Of a stretch of 64,000 nt of DNA, positions 1 to 10,860 are shown piece after piece; within the stretch, counting starts at the first letter, position 1, and every line of letters begins with the position of its first letter. Origin of the DNA: Takakia lepidozioides (lineage: Eukaryota; Streptophyta; Takakiopsida; Takakiales; Takakiaceae); assembly GCA_030704615.1 (NCBI GenBank), contig CM060733.1:32426001-32490000 (forward strand). The letters are read 5' to 3'. A program made the translations under genes and the position numbers. A model generated the notes under the pieces. The model made no database searches, was not told where the DNA came from, and saw nothing but the letters and a program-made list of their open reading frames with translations.

Positions 1-580
1 AAATGGAGGGACAAGGGAATACTAGCTAGCTATTAAATACTTGGGGAAAATATGCTTTTCAGAAGATACTAGGATCTGAACAAATCCGAATCAAACGATT
101 GACTTGCATATTTGTGGAATTGAGTTGATTTAGTTCTCAACTGTTATGTGACACTAACAAGTCCAGTCACAGTTTCTGGGCAGAAGAGAATGACATCTTG
201 CATCATGAGCTGATTTCTGATGATTGGAAACAGTCTTCAGAGAATTCCTGCACAGTGTGTCAGAGGATTAGATATCAATCTCCCATGACAATATAGACTC
301 CCCTGAGAGAGTTAGAAATACAAGGCAAAGGGGTAGAATTTCAAAGTTCAGCCTATTACTCCGTAGCCTATGACATTGAGAACTTAGCAAGTGCAATCTG
401 CAAAGGGAAGCTTGTGCTCATGGCCTGAGAAAGGGGAGACATAGCAGGTGACAAAATGGAGGCACATCACACACAACAACGGGTCATGGATCATCCTGCT
501 GCAGCACAGACATAAGGGTCATGGAAATTTAGCTACCTGATCAAAGTTGATGCTTGCATACTGTTTTCTCTTCCACTGCA
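1..580. other. No gene recognised
   Basis: No convincing coding exon, RNA gene or repeat is visible in this stretch. Confidence 0.5.
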
Positions 581-584
581 ACAG

Positions 585-965
585 TATGTGGGTCTGAAGT
601 CGTGCTTGGAATCCGGCCCTCTGGGATGAATCTGGACCCACACTATATCCCTGCTCTTTTCAGCTATAACCGCCTCTGCACCAATCATATCCTCGCCTTG
701 CTGCTAGCAGCTGACAATAACATCCTAGATTTGTTCTAGCAAACATCCCAACCCCACTATCCACCCATATTGCACTTCCAAGGAGGTCCACCATGCAGCC
801 AAAATGCTTAACTGTCAGAGTGACACCATGATCTTCACTCATGGAATCAAGTGTCTTCCTTCATCCACCAGGCCAATGTGGCTGCATCCAGAGAGAACAC
901 ATTCAGTGTTCAGAATGACATCTAGTACAATTCCAGCTTTGACAACACCACCATGAACCTCTTTG
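585..965 (-). pseudogene. OSB-PPR family pseudogene fragment
   Basis: Read on the minus strand, this carries scrambled pieces of the PPR family found elsewhere in the window. The piece KAGIVLDVILNT matches the L-type helix of a PPR repeat. It is followed by CSHIGLVDEGRH and HFGCMVDLLG, which mark the last PPR repeats before an E domain. The lower-coordinate half (about 585-745) is the same OSB-intron/exon segment that recurs at 5045-5300, 28960-29130, 49030-49210 and 53190-53400. Stop codons and missing repeats show it is non-functional. The joining of a PPR C-terminal end to an OSB segment is an unusual order and implies rearrangement after duplication. Confidence 0.6.
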
Positions 966-999
966 CCCATTTCCAAAAATTATGAAACCGCCTCGATGC

Positions 1000-1085
1000 A
1001 CCCCTACTTACTCATTGAGGGCTTTCCAGCACGGAGGCCTTGCGGTTTGGGAGATCAACAAACAAACCAAAACAAAACAAACATA
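1000..1085 (-). repeat. Possible SINE-like fragment
   Basis: The minus strand begins with an oligo(GTTTT) run and continues into a CCCAAACCG / AGGCC segment that resembles 25130-25220. Two copies suggest a short dispersed element, but only a short part matches. Confidence 0.3.
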
Positions 1086-1316
1086 TTGATAAGGTGGAGG
1101 AAAAAAATTAAACTAGTTTGTCAACACAGTGGGAAAACTTGTATAAGCAAATGCTTGCTACCAGCTTGAGGGAAGATGAGCAGGGGGTGTGGAAGGAACG
1201 AAGGGGGATTAGCCGGATGGATGAGAGAGTTTAGCCACCCACTGTTGTGCAATTTTGTGAGCGAATTTCGTGGCGAAAAATGGCAAAACTACAAAGGGGG
1301 AGAGAGAAAGAGAGCT

Positions 1317-1430
1317 ATGGCGATGGCCTTGCTGCCCTCCGTCTCCCTCCGCTCTCCCTCTCATTCCCTACCTCTGATCTCACCGTCTCTGCCTCTCCAC
1401 TTCCACTTCCACTTCCACTTCCACTATGGT
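1317..1430 (+). CDS. Possible organelle-targeted N-terminus, truncated
   Basis: A frame starting at the ATG in GAGCTATGGCGATGGCC encodes MAMALLPSVSLRSPSHSL and then more Ser, Pro and Leu. This composition resembles a plastid transit peptide. The frame runs into a CTTCCA microsatellite (1404-1434) and then the truncated copia LTR. It may be the first exon of a host gene cut by the transposon, but no mature domain is visible, and low-complexity DNA could produce it by chance. Confidence 0.2.
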
Positions 1431-1552
1431 GACCATCCACCTTCTAGCCATTCACCTTCCAAAGGTGAGTTAAACAAGATAGTCTCTTAGACTTCTAAGC
1501 CTTTGGCCTTCAAGACTTTTAGTCTTCTAGATATGTTTAATTACTTCTAACA
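1405..1552 (-). repeat. Truncated 3' LTR of the Ty1/copia element
   Basis: On the minus strand the LTR starts TGTTAGAAGTAATTAAAC at 1552, next to a purine-rich tract (GAGTGGGAG, a plausible polypurine tract). It matches the 27346-27652 LTR closely up to a GGAAGT-rich stretch near 1405-1430, where similarity ends. Compared with the 307-bp LTR at 27346, about half is missing. Confidence 0.8.
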
Positions 1553-1642
1553 CTCCCACTCAATTAAACCATATCATTGAGCTACTTCGTTTGTCTTTGG
1601 AGAAGAGACATCAAGTAAGGCTGAACACTTCATGTGTTTTGT

Positions 1643-1936
1643 TTATGGTAGACTCTTCGTCAAAACATCCGCAACCATATCTCCTGTAGCACAATAGATC
1701 ATCTTGATCTCTCCCTTACATACAACTTCCCGTATGTAGTGATGTTGCACTTCAATGTGCTTCGTCCTTGAATGATACTTCGGATTCTGACTTAGTGCAA
1801 TCGCACTTTGATTGTCACAATAGAGAGTCGTAGGTAGTGATTGAAGATTATCCAAATCTCCAAGCAACTTCCGTAACCAAATAGCCTCATTTGCTGCTTG
1901 TGTAATGGACATGTACTCAGCTTCTGTTGATGACAA
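1643..1936 (-). pseudogene. Copia RNase H domain
   Basis: The frame contains SSTEAEYMSITQAANEAIWL and YCDNQSAIALSQNP, then HSRTKHIEVQHHYIRE. These are the hallmark segments of the Ty1/copia RNase H, including the Glu of STEAEY and the Asp of CDNQSA. It ends with DVLTKSLP close to the polypurine tract, as expected for the C-terminus of copia pol. The frame is separate from the RT frames upstream, so pol is no longer continuous. Confidence 0.85.
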
Positions 1937-2029
1937 CGATGTTGCAACTTGTCGTTTGCTAAACCAAGATACAGCTCCACCTGCTAGGAGAAAACAATGG
2001 CCTGAAGTTGATTTTCTACTATCAACGTC

Positions 2030-3081
2030 TCATGCCCAGTCAGCATCAGCAAACCCCAACAAACGTGGATCTTCCACTCTCTTGTAGAGTAGACCAGAGG
2101 TTGATGTTCCTCTTAGATATCGAAATATCCTCTTCACTGCTTTCCAATGGGTTTGTCCGGGATTTGAAAGAAATTGTGAGACCACTCCCACTGAATGTGC
2201 AATGTCTGGCCTAGTACAAACCATGCAATACATCAAACTGCCGACTGCACTTTGATAAGGAGTTTTCCTCATATCTTCTTGCTCTTCTTGAGTCTTAGGT
2301 ACCATATCCTTCGTAAGTTTCAAACCAACTTCGAGAGTATGTTGGCTTATTCATCTCCAACTTAAACCTTTGTAGAATTGTCTCAATGTATTGTCGTTGA
2401 TGTATGAATACTGTATGGTTCACTCGATCTTTGCTGATTTGAATACCAAGACAGAACCGAATCTCACCCATGTCAGTCATGGCAAACTCAGCACTCAATA
2501 GTGTTTTGGTTTCTGGTAACAACCTTTGATGATCGTTGGTAACAATGATTGTGTCATCCACATATAGAGCTATGATCACAAATTGTTCTCCCATCTTTTT
2601 TACATAGATGTTTGTGTCAGCAATGCTTCGCTCAAATCTTGTCTTTAAGAGGTAAGCATCGATCCTGGCATACCAAGCTTGAGGACTTTGTTTGAGTCCA
2701 TACAAACTCTTTTGCAGCTTACACACAATCTCACTTCCTCCTTGTACAAACCCTTCAGGTTGTCTCATATAGATCTCTTCTTGTAGTTCTCCATTCAGAA
2801 AATGTCGTCTTAACATCCATTTGATGAACTTCGTGATCATGTTGAGCTGCAAGAGCTAACAACGCTCTGATAGAAGAAATCTTCACCACTGGTGAGAAGG
2901 TTTCATTGTAATCCACTCCTTGAACTTGTGCATAGCCTTTAGCTACAAGACGAGCTTTGTAACGGTAAATAGATCCATTAGCTTTGTACTTCAACTTGAA
3001 GATCCACTTGCAACCAATGGCTCTTCGTCCTACAGGCAACCTAGTGAGTGTCCATGTTTTGTTTTGCATCAATGAATCCAA
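2030..3081 (-). pseudogene. Copia reverse transcriptase (frameshifted)
   Basis: Three overlapping minus-strand frames make up the RT. The first (2755-3081) has WTLTRLPVGRRAIGCKWIFK and the YKARLVAKGY block. The second (2295-2852) has KSLYGLKQSPQAWY and the catalytic LYVDD box. The third (2030-2323) has GSLMYCMVCTRPDIAHSVG, the connection to RNase H. Frame changes near 2800 and 2310 break the polyprotein. The catalytic Asp pair survives, but the reading frame does not. Confidence 0.85.
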
Positions 3082-3330
3082 CTCCGAGTTGATTGCTTCT
3101 TCCCATTGTAGTTTCTATGGAGAGCGCATCGCTTCCTCATATGTAGCAGGTTCAACCACTTGTGATGCTTCTTCCATAGCTTCAATGGCACTTATAGATG
3201 TAATCAGTCTACTAGGAGCTTTTCTTTCCCGTTGAGATCTCCTTGGAATTGGCACATCTTCAACTTCATCTCTAGAGTCCATATCAACAAGTGGTTCACC
3301 AACTTCGACTCCTTGATCAACTCCATCAAG

Positions 3331-3876
3331 TTAAACACCTCCATCATTTGTTTTAGCCATCTCTTGTATTGGCTCCTCATAAGACTCCTCTTGGAAATGG
3401 TGTAATGGCTCTAAGCTCATTCCCATGTTATCTTCTCCTACTACCAAAGAGGGTATGAAGCCTTCATCAAACACTACGTCCCTACTGTGTTTGACAGCCT
3501 TAGTTGTCTTATTGAACAACTTATATCTCTTCACACCTTCTGTGTAACCAATGAAGATGCATCCTTCTGATTTGGAGTCAAGTGTCATTCGCTTCTGAGT
3601 AGGGATATGGACATATACACGACATCCAAAAATCCTACAATGAGCCACACTAGGCTTCTGACCACTCCATACCTCTTCTGGTGTTTTTCCCAACACTGAT
3701 TTGGTAGGTATTATGTTGTGAAGATATGCTGCAGTGCCAACAGCTTCTGCCAAAAAATGATTTGAAATATTCACTTCTTTCAACATACTCCTTGCAAATT
3801 CTTGCAGTGATCTATTCATCCGCTCAGCTACACCATTCTTGCTCCTCCAAGTGATGTGGTTTGCATTGGCCCGCAC
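3331..3876 (-). pseudogene. Copia integrase C-terminal part
   Basis: The frame starts with NGVAERMNRSLQEFARSML, the end of the copia integrase core, followed by EEVWSGQKPSVAHCRIFGC and GCIFIGYTEGVKRYKLF. The catalytic core that should lie between the GAG-pre-integrase zinc region (about 4010) and NGVAERMN is missing. Only about 130 bases separate the two, so the first catalytic acidic residues are gone. Confidence 0.85.
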
Positions 3877-4007
3877 ACATCAGAATATACAATCTCCAAT
3901 ATACTTGTGGCTCTTCGTCCACCATCCTTAGGAATTTGACCTCGATGTTGCTTCCCTTCCAAGCAACCTTTGCATAGACGCATATCGCTCGTCTCTTTCA
4001 ATGGTAG

Positions 4008-4535
4008 TCATTCCATAAGATGACTTGAGAGTTGCATCTGTCTCAACTTCTTAATGCTCACATGACCTAACCTTCTATGCCACAACTTTGTTTCTGACAT
4101 GACAGGTGTAGATCCCAACTGTGGTGAAAATGTGGTAAGAGCACTAGAGACATGATGTTGTAATCTATACAAGCAATTATCAAGAATAGCTCTTGCTACC
4201 ACAGCTCTTGAGCTATCTGTGATAGTACAACTCTCATATTGGAATACCACTCTGTATCTCTTTGCAACAATTTGCCTTACAGACAACAGGTTCTTTGTTA
4301 AAGTAGGGACATGTAGGAGATTTTTCACCTCTATGGTTTCCCCTTCATTGAGCATAAGAGAGACTAAGCTTTCCCCACCAATGACATGTTTGCTATCATC
4401 TCCCAAAAAAACATATTGTGTAGGTGAAAGAGATCTATAGGATAAGAAATGTTCTCTCTCTGAACTCATATGTTGAGATGCTCCTGAATCAACATACCAC
4501 ACATGCTTCTGTCTAGTAGTGGCTGAGAGAGACAC
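4008..4535 (-). pseudogene. Copia protease and pre-integrase zinc region
   Basis: HVWYVDSGASQHMSS contains the aspartic protease DSGAS box typical of copia elements. Further on, LWHRRLGHVSIKKLRQM is the pre-integrase HHCC segment. The frame stops at 4008, before the integrase core, and the element resumes after a deletion. Confidence 0.9.
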
Positions 4536-4556
4536 AACAAATAGAATAGTCTTCCT

Positions 4557-4940
4557 CTAATGAGTAGTTATGTTTCTTTGACTCTCTCTGTTGCGCTCAT
4601 CTGCAATGCGCTTTCTACAATCCTTGATCATGTGACCAAGTTTCTTGCAATAAAAGCACCTCACTTTGGCCTTTTTCATCTTTGAGCTAGATTGAGGTTT
4701 CTGAAACCTCTGGGACTTCTGAGACATATGTGAAGGGAGTCTTCTATTCAAGACTACTACAGTCTTGCCTGTGAACAAAGCTTTGTCTACCTCTGTAGAC
4801 ATACCTTGACTTTTTCTTCTTGTTTCCTCCTTGAGGAGAAGTCCTATGACAACATCAATAGTTAAGTTGGTTTGTCCTACTAGAGACACCACAAAACCAT
4901 TATAGGATTCAGATAAGGTTGTCAATAACACCACTACCAA
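4557..4940 (-). pseudogene. Copia gag C-terminal half with zinc knuckle
   Basis: The frame opens with VVVLLTTLSESYNGFVVSL, the conserved interior of copia gag. It ends with the nucleocapsid knuckle CFYCKKLGHMIKDC (C-x2-C-x4-H-x4-C). There is no start codon because the N-terminal half has been separated. It is found at 27715-28184 and stops exactly where this piece begins. Confidence 0.9.
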
Positions 4941-5313
4941 GGCAAAAAGGTGAATACCTGTAACATTTCATAGACAAGCAGACGCATTCAGCATAGGAAC
5001 TAGTGTGAGAAGCTGAGTTGGATGTTTCCTAGAATAAATCGAGGCTGCCATTGTCAGCTACTAGCAGCGAGGCAAGGATGAATGCATGATTTGTGCAGAG
5101 GCATGTGTAGCTGAAGGAACAAAGAGAGTGTGGGTCCAGATTCATCCAAGAGGGCCAGATTTCAAGCACAAGATTACCTATGATTCCCTGTGGATCAATA
5201 GCTACAAGAAACCTGCATGGGTAGATGGTCTATTCCATGGGACTCAATCTGACACTGAGCCTTGCATTATGAGGATCACAATTGCTTGGCAGCTTACCTG
5301 CATGAGGCCTTGA
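4941..5313 (+). pseudogene. OSB PDF-motif exon fragment
   Basis: From about 5140 the frame reads GPDFKHKITYDSLWINSYKK and then PAWVDGLF. This fits the second half of the plant OSB PDF motif (PDFKHK-x-T-x2-x-LW, then P-x-WV). The upstream part (4941-5060) matches the intron segment seen at 53115-53200, including GCATAGGAACTAGTGTG. The first half of the motif and any OB-fold are absent. OSB proteins bind single-stranded DNA in mitochondria or plastids; this copy is a fragment. Confidence 0.65.
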
Positions 5314-6130
5314 CCCTTAGGCAATCCCCAGAGTAGTAGTAGCTTTGGGCTGCTTTTTTACTTTGATTTTTTCATTTTGTATTATAAGCTCTTTGAGCTT
5401 TCCGCAGATGTAAGAAAGTACCATTTGTTTCATTTCATATCATTTTCATTTTGTTTTGTTTCATGGCATATCTTTCATTGTTTTCGCATTTCTAATGACA
5501 TGATTAGTTCTCTTGTATGGCATTACATGCATATGTACTAGTCGGCTCATTACAAACACCAAAACTTCAAAGCATGAACCACTATGAGTGATTGTTCAAG
5601 TAATTTTGAGCATTTCATTTAAAGTAGTAAAACAGTGGTAGCGCCAACTTCGGCAGTCGCAATTGCCACTGGGCATGTAGCACTGCAAGTTATGTGGTCA
5701 ACTACCACGTGACGTCCCAGGCCCGTGGCCACGTGGCAGCAGTGCTGCTCGCCGTGGCGCCGCCACGTCGGCGTCCACATCGTCGTCCACATCCGCATCC
5801 ATGTGTCACCGCACTCCGGTGAGTCAGTCCACTCATCCGGAGGGAAAAGTCAAAGTCAGCCCAAAAGATCAGACACACCGGCGGCCCGCCTGGTTACGCC
5901 ACGTGGTTCTTCAGCATTAATCGCAATAATCACTGAGCATTTGTTCGCGCGTCTGCGTCCTTTACCACTACAATCATTGGATGTCCGACCCAACTTCCAC
6001 GTCTGTTGTAACTAGTCGTTTGTAACTTTTAGTCGATCCCAGTTTTTTGACTTTTACGACTCAAAATGAGTCGTTACCCCAGTAGTAATTGACACGAATG
6101 CTTCTAGTGATGGAACTTGCCACAGACACC
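5314..6130. other. No gene recognised
   Basis: AT-rich sequence up to about 5640, then a more GC-rich stretch with repeated CCACGTGG/CCACGTC words. No coding exon or known element was recognised. Confidence 0.4.
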
Positions 6131-6132
6131 AC

Positions 6133-6786
6133 TTGTGTCCGTCCACCATTTCAGTTTCCCTGATCTTTTGTGATGACGCATCCGATTCCTGTCCTCTGCC
6201 TTATCGACATACGGATGCTGACACATTGAAAGAGGCGATTGGGACTCTAGTTGTGTGGGACGTGTCATGTGTTCGCACGCATGAAACTGTGGATTCATCA
6301 TCCCCGAAAAACCCAGGATGTCATTCCATCACAGAAGGTAGTGATTATCAAGGACAAAGCACTGAAAGCAATGATATTCCGTCCAACGGTGAGACTGGGG
6401 GGGATCTGCCTGCAGGTCTGGGGAGAGAATGTTGGAAAAACTTGCAATGTCTTCTTCTTGGGGAGGACGGAAACGCCCTGTTCGAAGGCCGAATTCAAGC
6501 ATGCATTCCTAACGAGATCATTCTGAATGACAAACTTGGAGAGGACGATGTTGGGGTTCTGGTCACTAGAACAATCTCTAGAGAGTCCGGTTCACTGATG
6601 TCGATTGTGAAATGGCCGTTAACAAAAACAAGACTTCTTGAAAATGGCCGGATACTCTCCGTTGATCTCAAAAATTTCCTACAATCATGCAGTGACATGG
6701 AGAATGACGACCATGGTACAGGCGTATTGAAAGCAGCATACAGGCATTTTACTAGGAAGAAAAATCCATCCAATATGGAGGACTAA
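6133..6786 (+). CDS. ORF of unknown function upstream of the DUF7869 gene
   Basis: A 217-codon open frame with no recognised domain. It contains acidic and Ser-rich segments and ends KKNPSNMED. It lies 160 bases upstream of the clear DUF7869-type coding sequence on the same strand and may be its N-terminal exon or a separate gene of the same element. The usual start is unknown; the frame is open from about 6133. Function is not inferred. Confidence 0.4.
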   Translation: MCPSTISVSLIFCDDASDSCPLPYRHTDADTLKEAIGTLVVWDVSCVRTHETVDSSSPKNPGCHSITEGSDYQGQSTESNDIPSNGETGGDLPAGLGRECWKNLQCLLLGEDGNALFEGRIQACIPNEIILNDKLGEDDVGVLVTRTISRESGSLMSIVKWPLTKTRLLENGRILSVDLKNFLQSCSDMENDDHGTGVLKAAYRHFTRKKNPSNMED

Positions 6787-6945
6787 AAAAACTGCAAGAA
6801 AAATCTTACTTTGGATGAAGTGAGGTCGGTGAGCAGCAAACCTTGCTGCAAGCTTCAGTGCTGCCAGTATTTTGATTGGAAAAAAACCTTGGCAATTCGT
6901 ATTGCATTTTGGGGTTCGTCATTCGATGAGAGGAGATAACTTGGA

Positions 6946-9343
6946 TTGAATGTTTCAAAACGACTTCACATTATGGATGGGTCATCGCGCATGTGGTATG
7001 TTACGATAGAAGGTGTTGATGTTTGTGAGAAAGCATGGTGGATAATACATGGAATTGGAAGGTCAACGTACATGGAGTACAAAAAGCTCAGTAAAGAGGG
7101 TTGTTTGTCATCTTTCCACGGAAATCGTGGCGTCAAGCGGCCGCGACCAGGGACACTATAGGCAGAGGGGAACATTATGTCCATTATCAATGCCAATACT
7201 GACCTTATGCCTCACAAAACACATTGCATTAGAGAGGGACGTCGGGATACTTTGAGAATTTTGCCATCCGAAATGAACTGGAAGAGAATTCGAGAGGAGT
7301 CCAACGAGGTGACTTTTATTCGTTGTCCCCTTTCGTTTTTCAAAATACTGTGGATGATTTTATTCTTTTTGATGTCATCATGCTTTCTTGTTCTTCCACT
7401 TTGTAGAACCTCCACTGCCCAGTGGACGTTGACATTGTTGGGGAGTTGGGGTGCAGACAAACAGACTGCTCGGTTTGAAAGGAGTCTCGCAGCCAGCTAT
7501 AAGCTGTATACGGAATCGAATATTTCCTAACGTGGAGGTTCGGAAAACAGGAAGCACCTTTGTTAAGTGCACATAATGCAAGACTTGATCAAGAAGTCGA
7601 TTAAAAGGAGTTCCGAACAGGTCACACATAAGCGGACGCTTGATTTGCACTTGAGGCATCAAGAGTCATGCAGAAGGTTGTACCATAGCTGGAGGAATGA
7701 GTCCATTATGGTTCCAGAGGAGTTCCTATGTATTATTCATGATAAAATGGATCATAGAAAAACAGCTATTCCGAGGTTACAGACGACGAACAAGATGGTC
7801 TCCGAATTGGGTCAGTTGTCTGTCTCATTGACAATAATGGTTACGCACGGACACGGAGATGGAGCTTACCTCAATTTTCCCTTGAGTTCTGGAACGGCAA
7901 TTCAAACTTCACAATTGGGTCGCTGGCTCGGTGCCTGCGTCAACTGGAAAAGCCGACATGCCGGGAATCCAGGAACATTTTCGACACTGAAGTTCAAAAT
8001 GATTTTTTTGAAACGCTCATGAGAGATAAATCGAGATGTTTGGAGGCTCTGAAACCCTGCAGGCCGCACGATAAACGTGGTGCTCGACCACTTCCTAGAC
8101 GACTTTATTTGCAGATGGACAACTCCTCCAAGGACAATAAGAATAGATGGATATTTGCTTTCATATCCCTCCTCACTGCCAAAGATGTTTTTGAAGAGAT
8201 CCAGCTTGGTTTTCTCATGGTCGGGCACACCCATGAGGATATTGACGGATTCTTTAGATATCTCTCGAAGAAGCTAAAGGAATGCAACACCTACATTCTT
8301 CCGGATTTGATGAGGTCATTCATGATCTCCAAGATATGCAATTCATTCCTCAAATCACACAGGAGGTTCCTGACTTCAAGAAGTTTGTTAAGGGTTGTAT
8401 TCATGATGGAAATGAGGCTTTGGTGGGGATCTCAGAGATGCACGTCTTTCGATTTTTTAAGGATGCGGATGGCTGGCCCGTTATGAAGTACAAGAAGTCA
8501 GCTACTGATTCGGAGTGACTTCCCACAAACTCCAACGTTAAGATGTGGAAGTCCAATCCTGATAGGACTCCATATCTCCCTGAAAGAGACCTAGATGTCG
8601 TTCCAAGAAGACCGATATGGGGAGTCGGGGACGACTCCTCTGAAAAACAGTCATTCATAAAAAATGGTATTAAGAAATATAGAGATTTTTGGACCAAAGG
8701 AATGTTGCTTGACGATCATTATCGGGGTGTGATGGAACAATATGACCAATACTGGGGAAATATTCTCGCCAAACTTGATAAGCCAATGCAGGACATTCCG
8801 GATCGTATTCAGCTTCTTGAGGGATTTTGGCCGAAAACAAATTGGTCCTCAAACCATCGGAGGGATGGCATCCAGCCACAGATACTGGAAGATTTGGAAG
8901 ATGAGGATGCAGATCCAGAACCTTACTATGGCCCTAGGTATGAGCGTCCAAGGATACCCTTGAATCCGTTCAAGGATATTGAGAAAGGGTTTTTAGTGCT
9001 CGTTCGCCCTCATGACCCAACGAGTGCCCAGTCTGGATGGGAATGGCAATTTCAGATGTCATCCGAGAAAGGGAAGATCCTAATTTTAAGAAAGTGAAGG
9101 TGGAGTGATGGAGACCGAAGAAAGGAGGTAACCCCTCAGACTTTGAGAGGTACAAGGACTGTTGGTCAAAAGTTTGGGAGTACAACCCGTCAGATCTTGC
9201 TCAATGGATCCACGTGAACAACGTCGTGTGGACAATGCCGCCACGAAAAAATACGACAAGAAATAGCACCAAGATAATTACATCGGTGGTAGCAGTGAAG
9301 GCGCGCGCGAATTTGGAGGTTGCTAACCTTCAGCCAGATACCT
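6946..9343 (+). pseudogene. DUF7869-family transposase-like gene, decayed
   Basis: The pieces in order are: VCEKAWWIIHG and STYMEYKKLSKEGC (7020-7110), HKTHCIREGRRD and MNWKRIREESNE (7210-7308), FLCIIHDKMDHRKTAIPR and VTHGHGDGAYLNF (7720-7880), PRRLYLQMDNSSKDNKNR (8094-8147), FLMVGHTHEDIDGFF (8211-8255), MHVFRFFKDADGWPVMKY and RPRIPLNPF. This is the DUF7869 family found in repeated eukaryotic mobile genes. The DN of QMDNSSKDNKN and the GHTHEDID box resemble the acidic centre of an RNase H-fold transposase; that is inference. An in-frame TAG lies at about 7159, an intron fits 7309-7456, and further frameshifts occur near 7560, 8030, 8500 and 9035. The C-terminal tail continues to about 9343. 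Confidence 0.7.
7406..7433. repeat. 26-bp palindrome copy 1 (intronic)
   Basis: GAACCTCCACTG-CC-CAGTGGACGTTG. It lies inside the intron 7309-7456 of the DUF7869 gene; that intron has GT and AG ends. Confidence 0.8.
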
Positions 9344-9780
9344 GAAGGTTTCCTTCTTGCGAACCATTTTCCATCCATGGACTAAATGTTGAGATTATTC
9401 CTGGTCTTTCATTTTAAGATATAAAAATTTCTTTACGCTTCTTTCCCTTCGTGTTTGCGTTGGGTGATCCTTCCTGTCTTCTTTTTTTGTCGCATTGAAC
9501 CTCGAGTGGGCAGTGGACGTTCATCTATTTTCTTTCTGTTGTGTTGGACTCTGCACTGTTGTACATTCTGTTCATCTACATATATTCGTGACATGGGGAT
9601 TCTGGCTTACAAAACAGACAATGCACCCAAAAATAAAACTGGCACAACCCCTGGATTCTTTCTTTTCCATTCCGGTCTAAATGTTTTTTTGCAATGTCTC
9701 GTTCTAGTGAGTGCGAGTCTTCTATATTTGTTTGTCTATTTATACCTTTACCATCACCTCTAAATCTTTACCCTTCGTTT
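9344..9780. other. No gene recognised, contains one palindrome
   Basis: Follows the last DUF7869-like codons. It holds palindrome copy 2 and AT-rich sequence; no coding signal is seen. Confidence 0.5.
9497..9522. repeat. 26-bp palindrome copy 2
   Basis: GAACCTCGAGTG-GG-CAGTGGACGTTC, downstream of the DUF7869 gene. Confidence 0.75.
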
Positions 9781-10860
9781 TACCCTTCCCTTAACCCTTC
9801 CATAGGCTTAAGCCGGACACTTAATACCCTAAACTATTACTCTTACCATATACCAAAAACCTTTGTGTACTCCCATAAATCCAAACCCTAAACCCTTACC
9901 CTAGCCTTAATCCTTACCCTAAGATTAAGCCTGACACTTACTACCTTAAACCATTACTCTTACCATATACCAAAAACCAGGTTAGTGTACTACCCTACTT
10001 ATACTCCAAACCAAATTATTGTACTACCATGTGTGAGTCTTCTATATTTGTTTGTCCCTTGAACTACCCTAAATCCAAACCCTAAATCCTTACCCATTTC
10101 TTTACCCTGGCCTTAATCCTTACCCTAAGCTTAAGCTTGACACTTACTACCCTAAACCATTAGTACTCTTACCATATACCAAAAACCAGGTTAGTGTACT
10201 ACCCTACTTACACTCCAAACCAAATTATTGTACTACCATGTGTGAGTCTTCTATATTTGTTTGTCCCTTTGAACTACCCTAAATCCTTACCCATTCCTTT
10301 ACCCCGGCCTTAATTCTTACCCTAAGCTTAAGCCTGACACTTACTACCCTAAACCATTAGTACTCTTACCATATACCATAAACCAGGTTAGTGTACTACC
10401 CTACTTACACTCCAAACCAAGTTATTGTACTACCATGTGTGATTCTTCTATATTTGTTTGTCCCTTTCTACCCTAAATCCAAACCCTAAACCCTTACCCT
10501 TCCCTTTACCCTTCCCTTAATAATCCTTACCCCAAGCTTAAGCGTGACCCTTAGCACCCTAAACCATTACTTTTACCATATACCAAAAACCTTAGTGTAG
10601 TACCCTACTTATAATAAACTCCAAACCTTATTGTTCTACCATGTTACCTCTTGTAAAATTTGTATCATTCTCTTAATGTTTTCTTTAATTTTCAAGTTGG
10701 ATAACGTATGATAGAATGATTACATGGATATCAAATTCCCCTTACATTTTTACATTCTACAGAGGTTTAGAATCGTCCATATTTGTTTCTCTCTTTCTAT
10801 CATAAACCCTTTAAAACCCTAAACCCTTCGCCGAGTCATCACAAATTTGGACCTTATTGC
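9780..10860. repeat. Satellite of about 200-bp units with telomere-like words
   Basis: Recurring landmarks (TAAGCTTAAGCCTGACAC, ACCATATACCAAAAACCAG, TCTTCTATATTTGTTTGTCC) recur at about 9911, 10113, 10311 and 10525, a period of about 200 bases, with a shorter unit near 9796. The units are filled with CCCTAAA-, CCTTACCC- and ACCCTAAACC-like words, the complement of the plant telomere repeat. This is a degenerate interstitial telomere-like satellite, not a perfect telomere array. Confidence 0.8.

Larger units (their letters stand above)
1405..4940 (-). mobile_element. Ty1/copia retrotransposon, 3' two thirds (defective)
   Basis: Reading on the minus strand from 4940 to 1552, the order is nucleocapsid, protease/pre-integrase, integrase, reverse transcriptase, RNase H, then LTR. 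This is the Ty1/copia order, with integrase before RT. Frames shift several times and the integrase core is deleted. The 5' LTR, primer site and first half of gag are absent here but present in opposite orientation at 27346-28184. The break at about 4940 falls inside gag, where the sequence passes abruptly into an OSB segment. Confidence 0.9.

Noticed and set aside
9455-9763. Plus-strand 102-codon ORF
   Set aside because: T-rich DNA downstream of the DUF7869 gene that contains the palindrome.
9780-10860. Chromosome end (true telomere)
   Set aside because: The CCCTAAA words are degenerate, lie within a 200-bp unit, and unique DNA continues on both sides.
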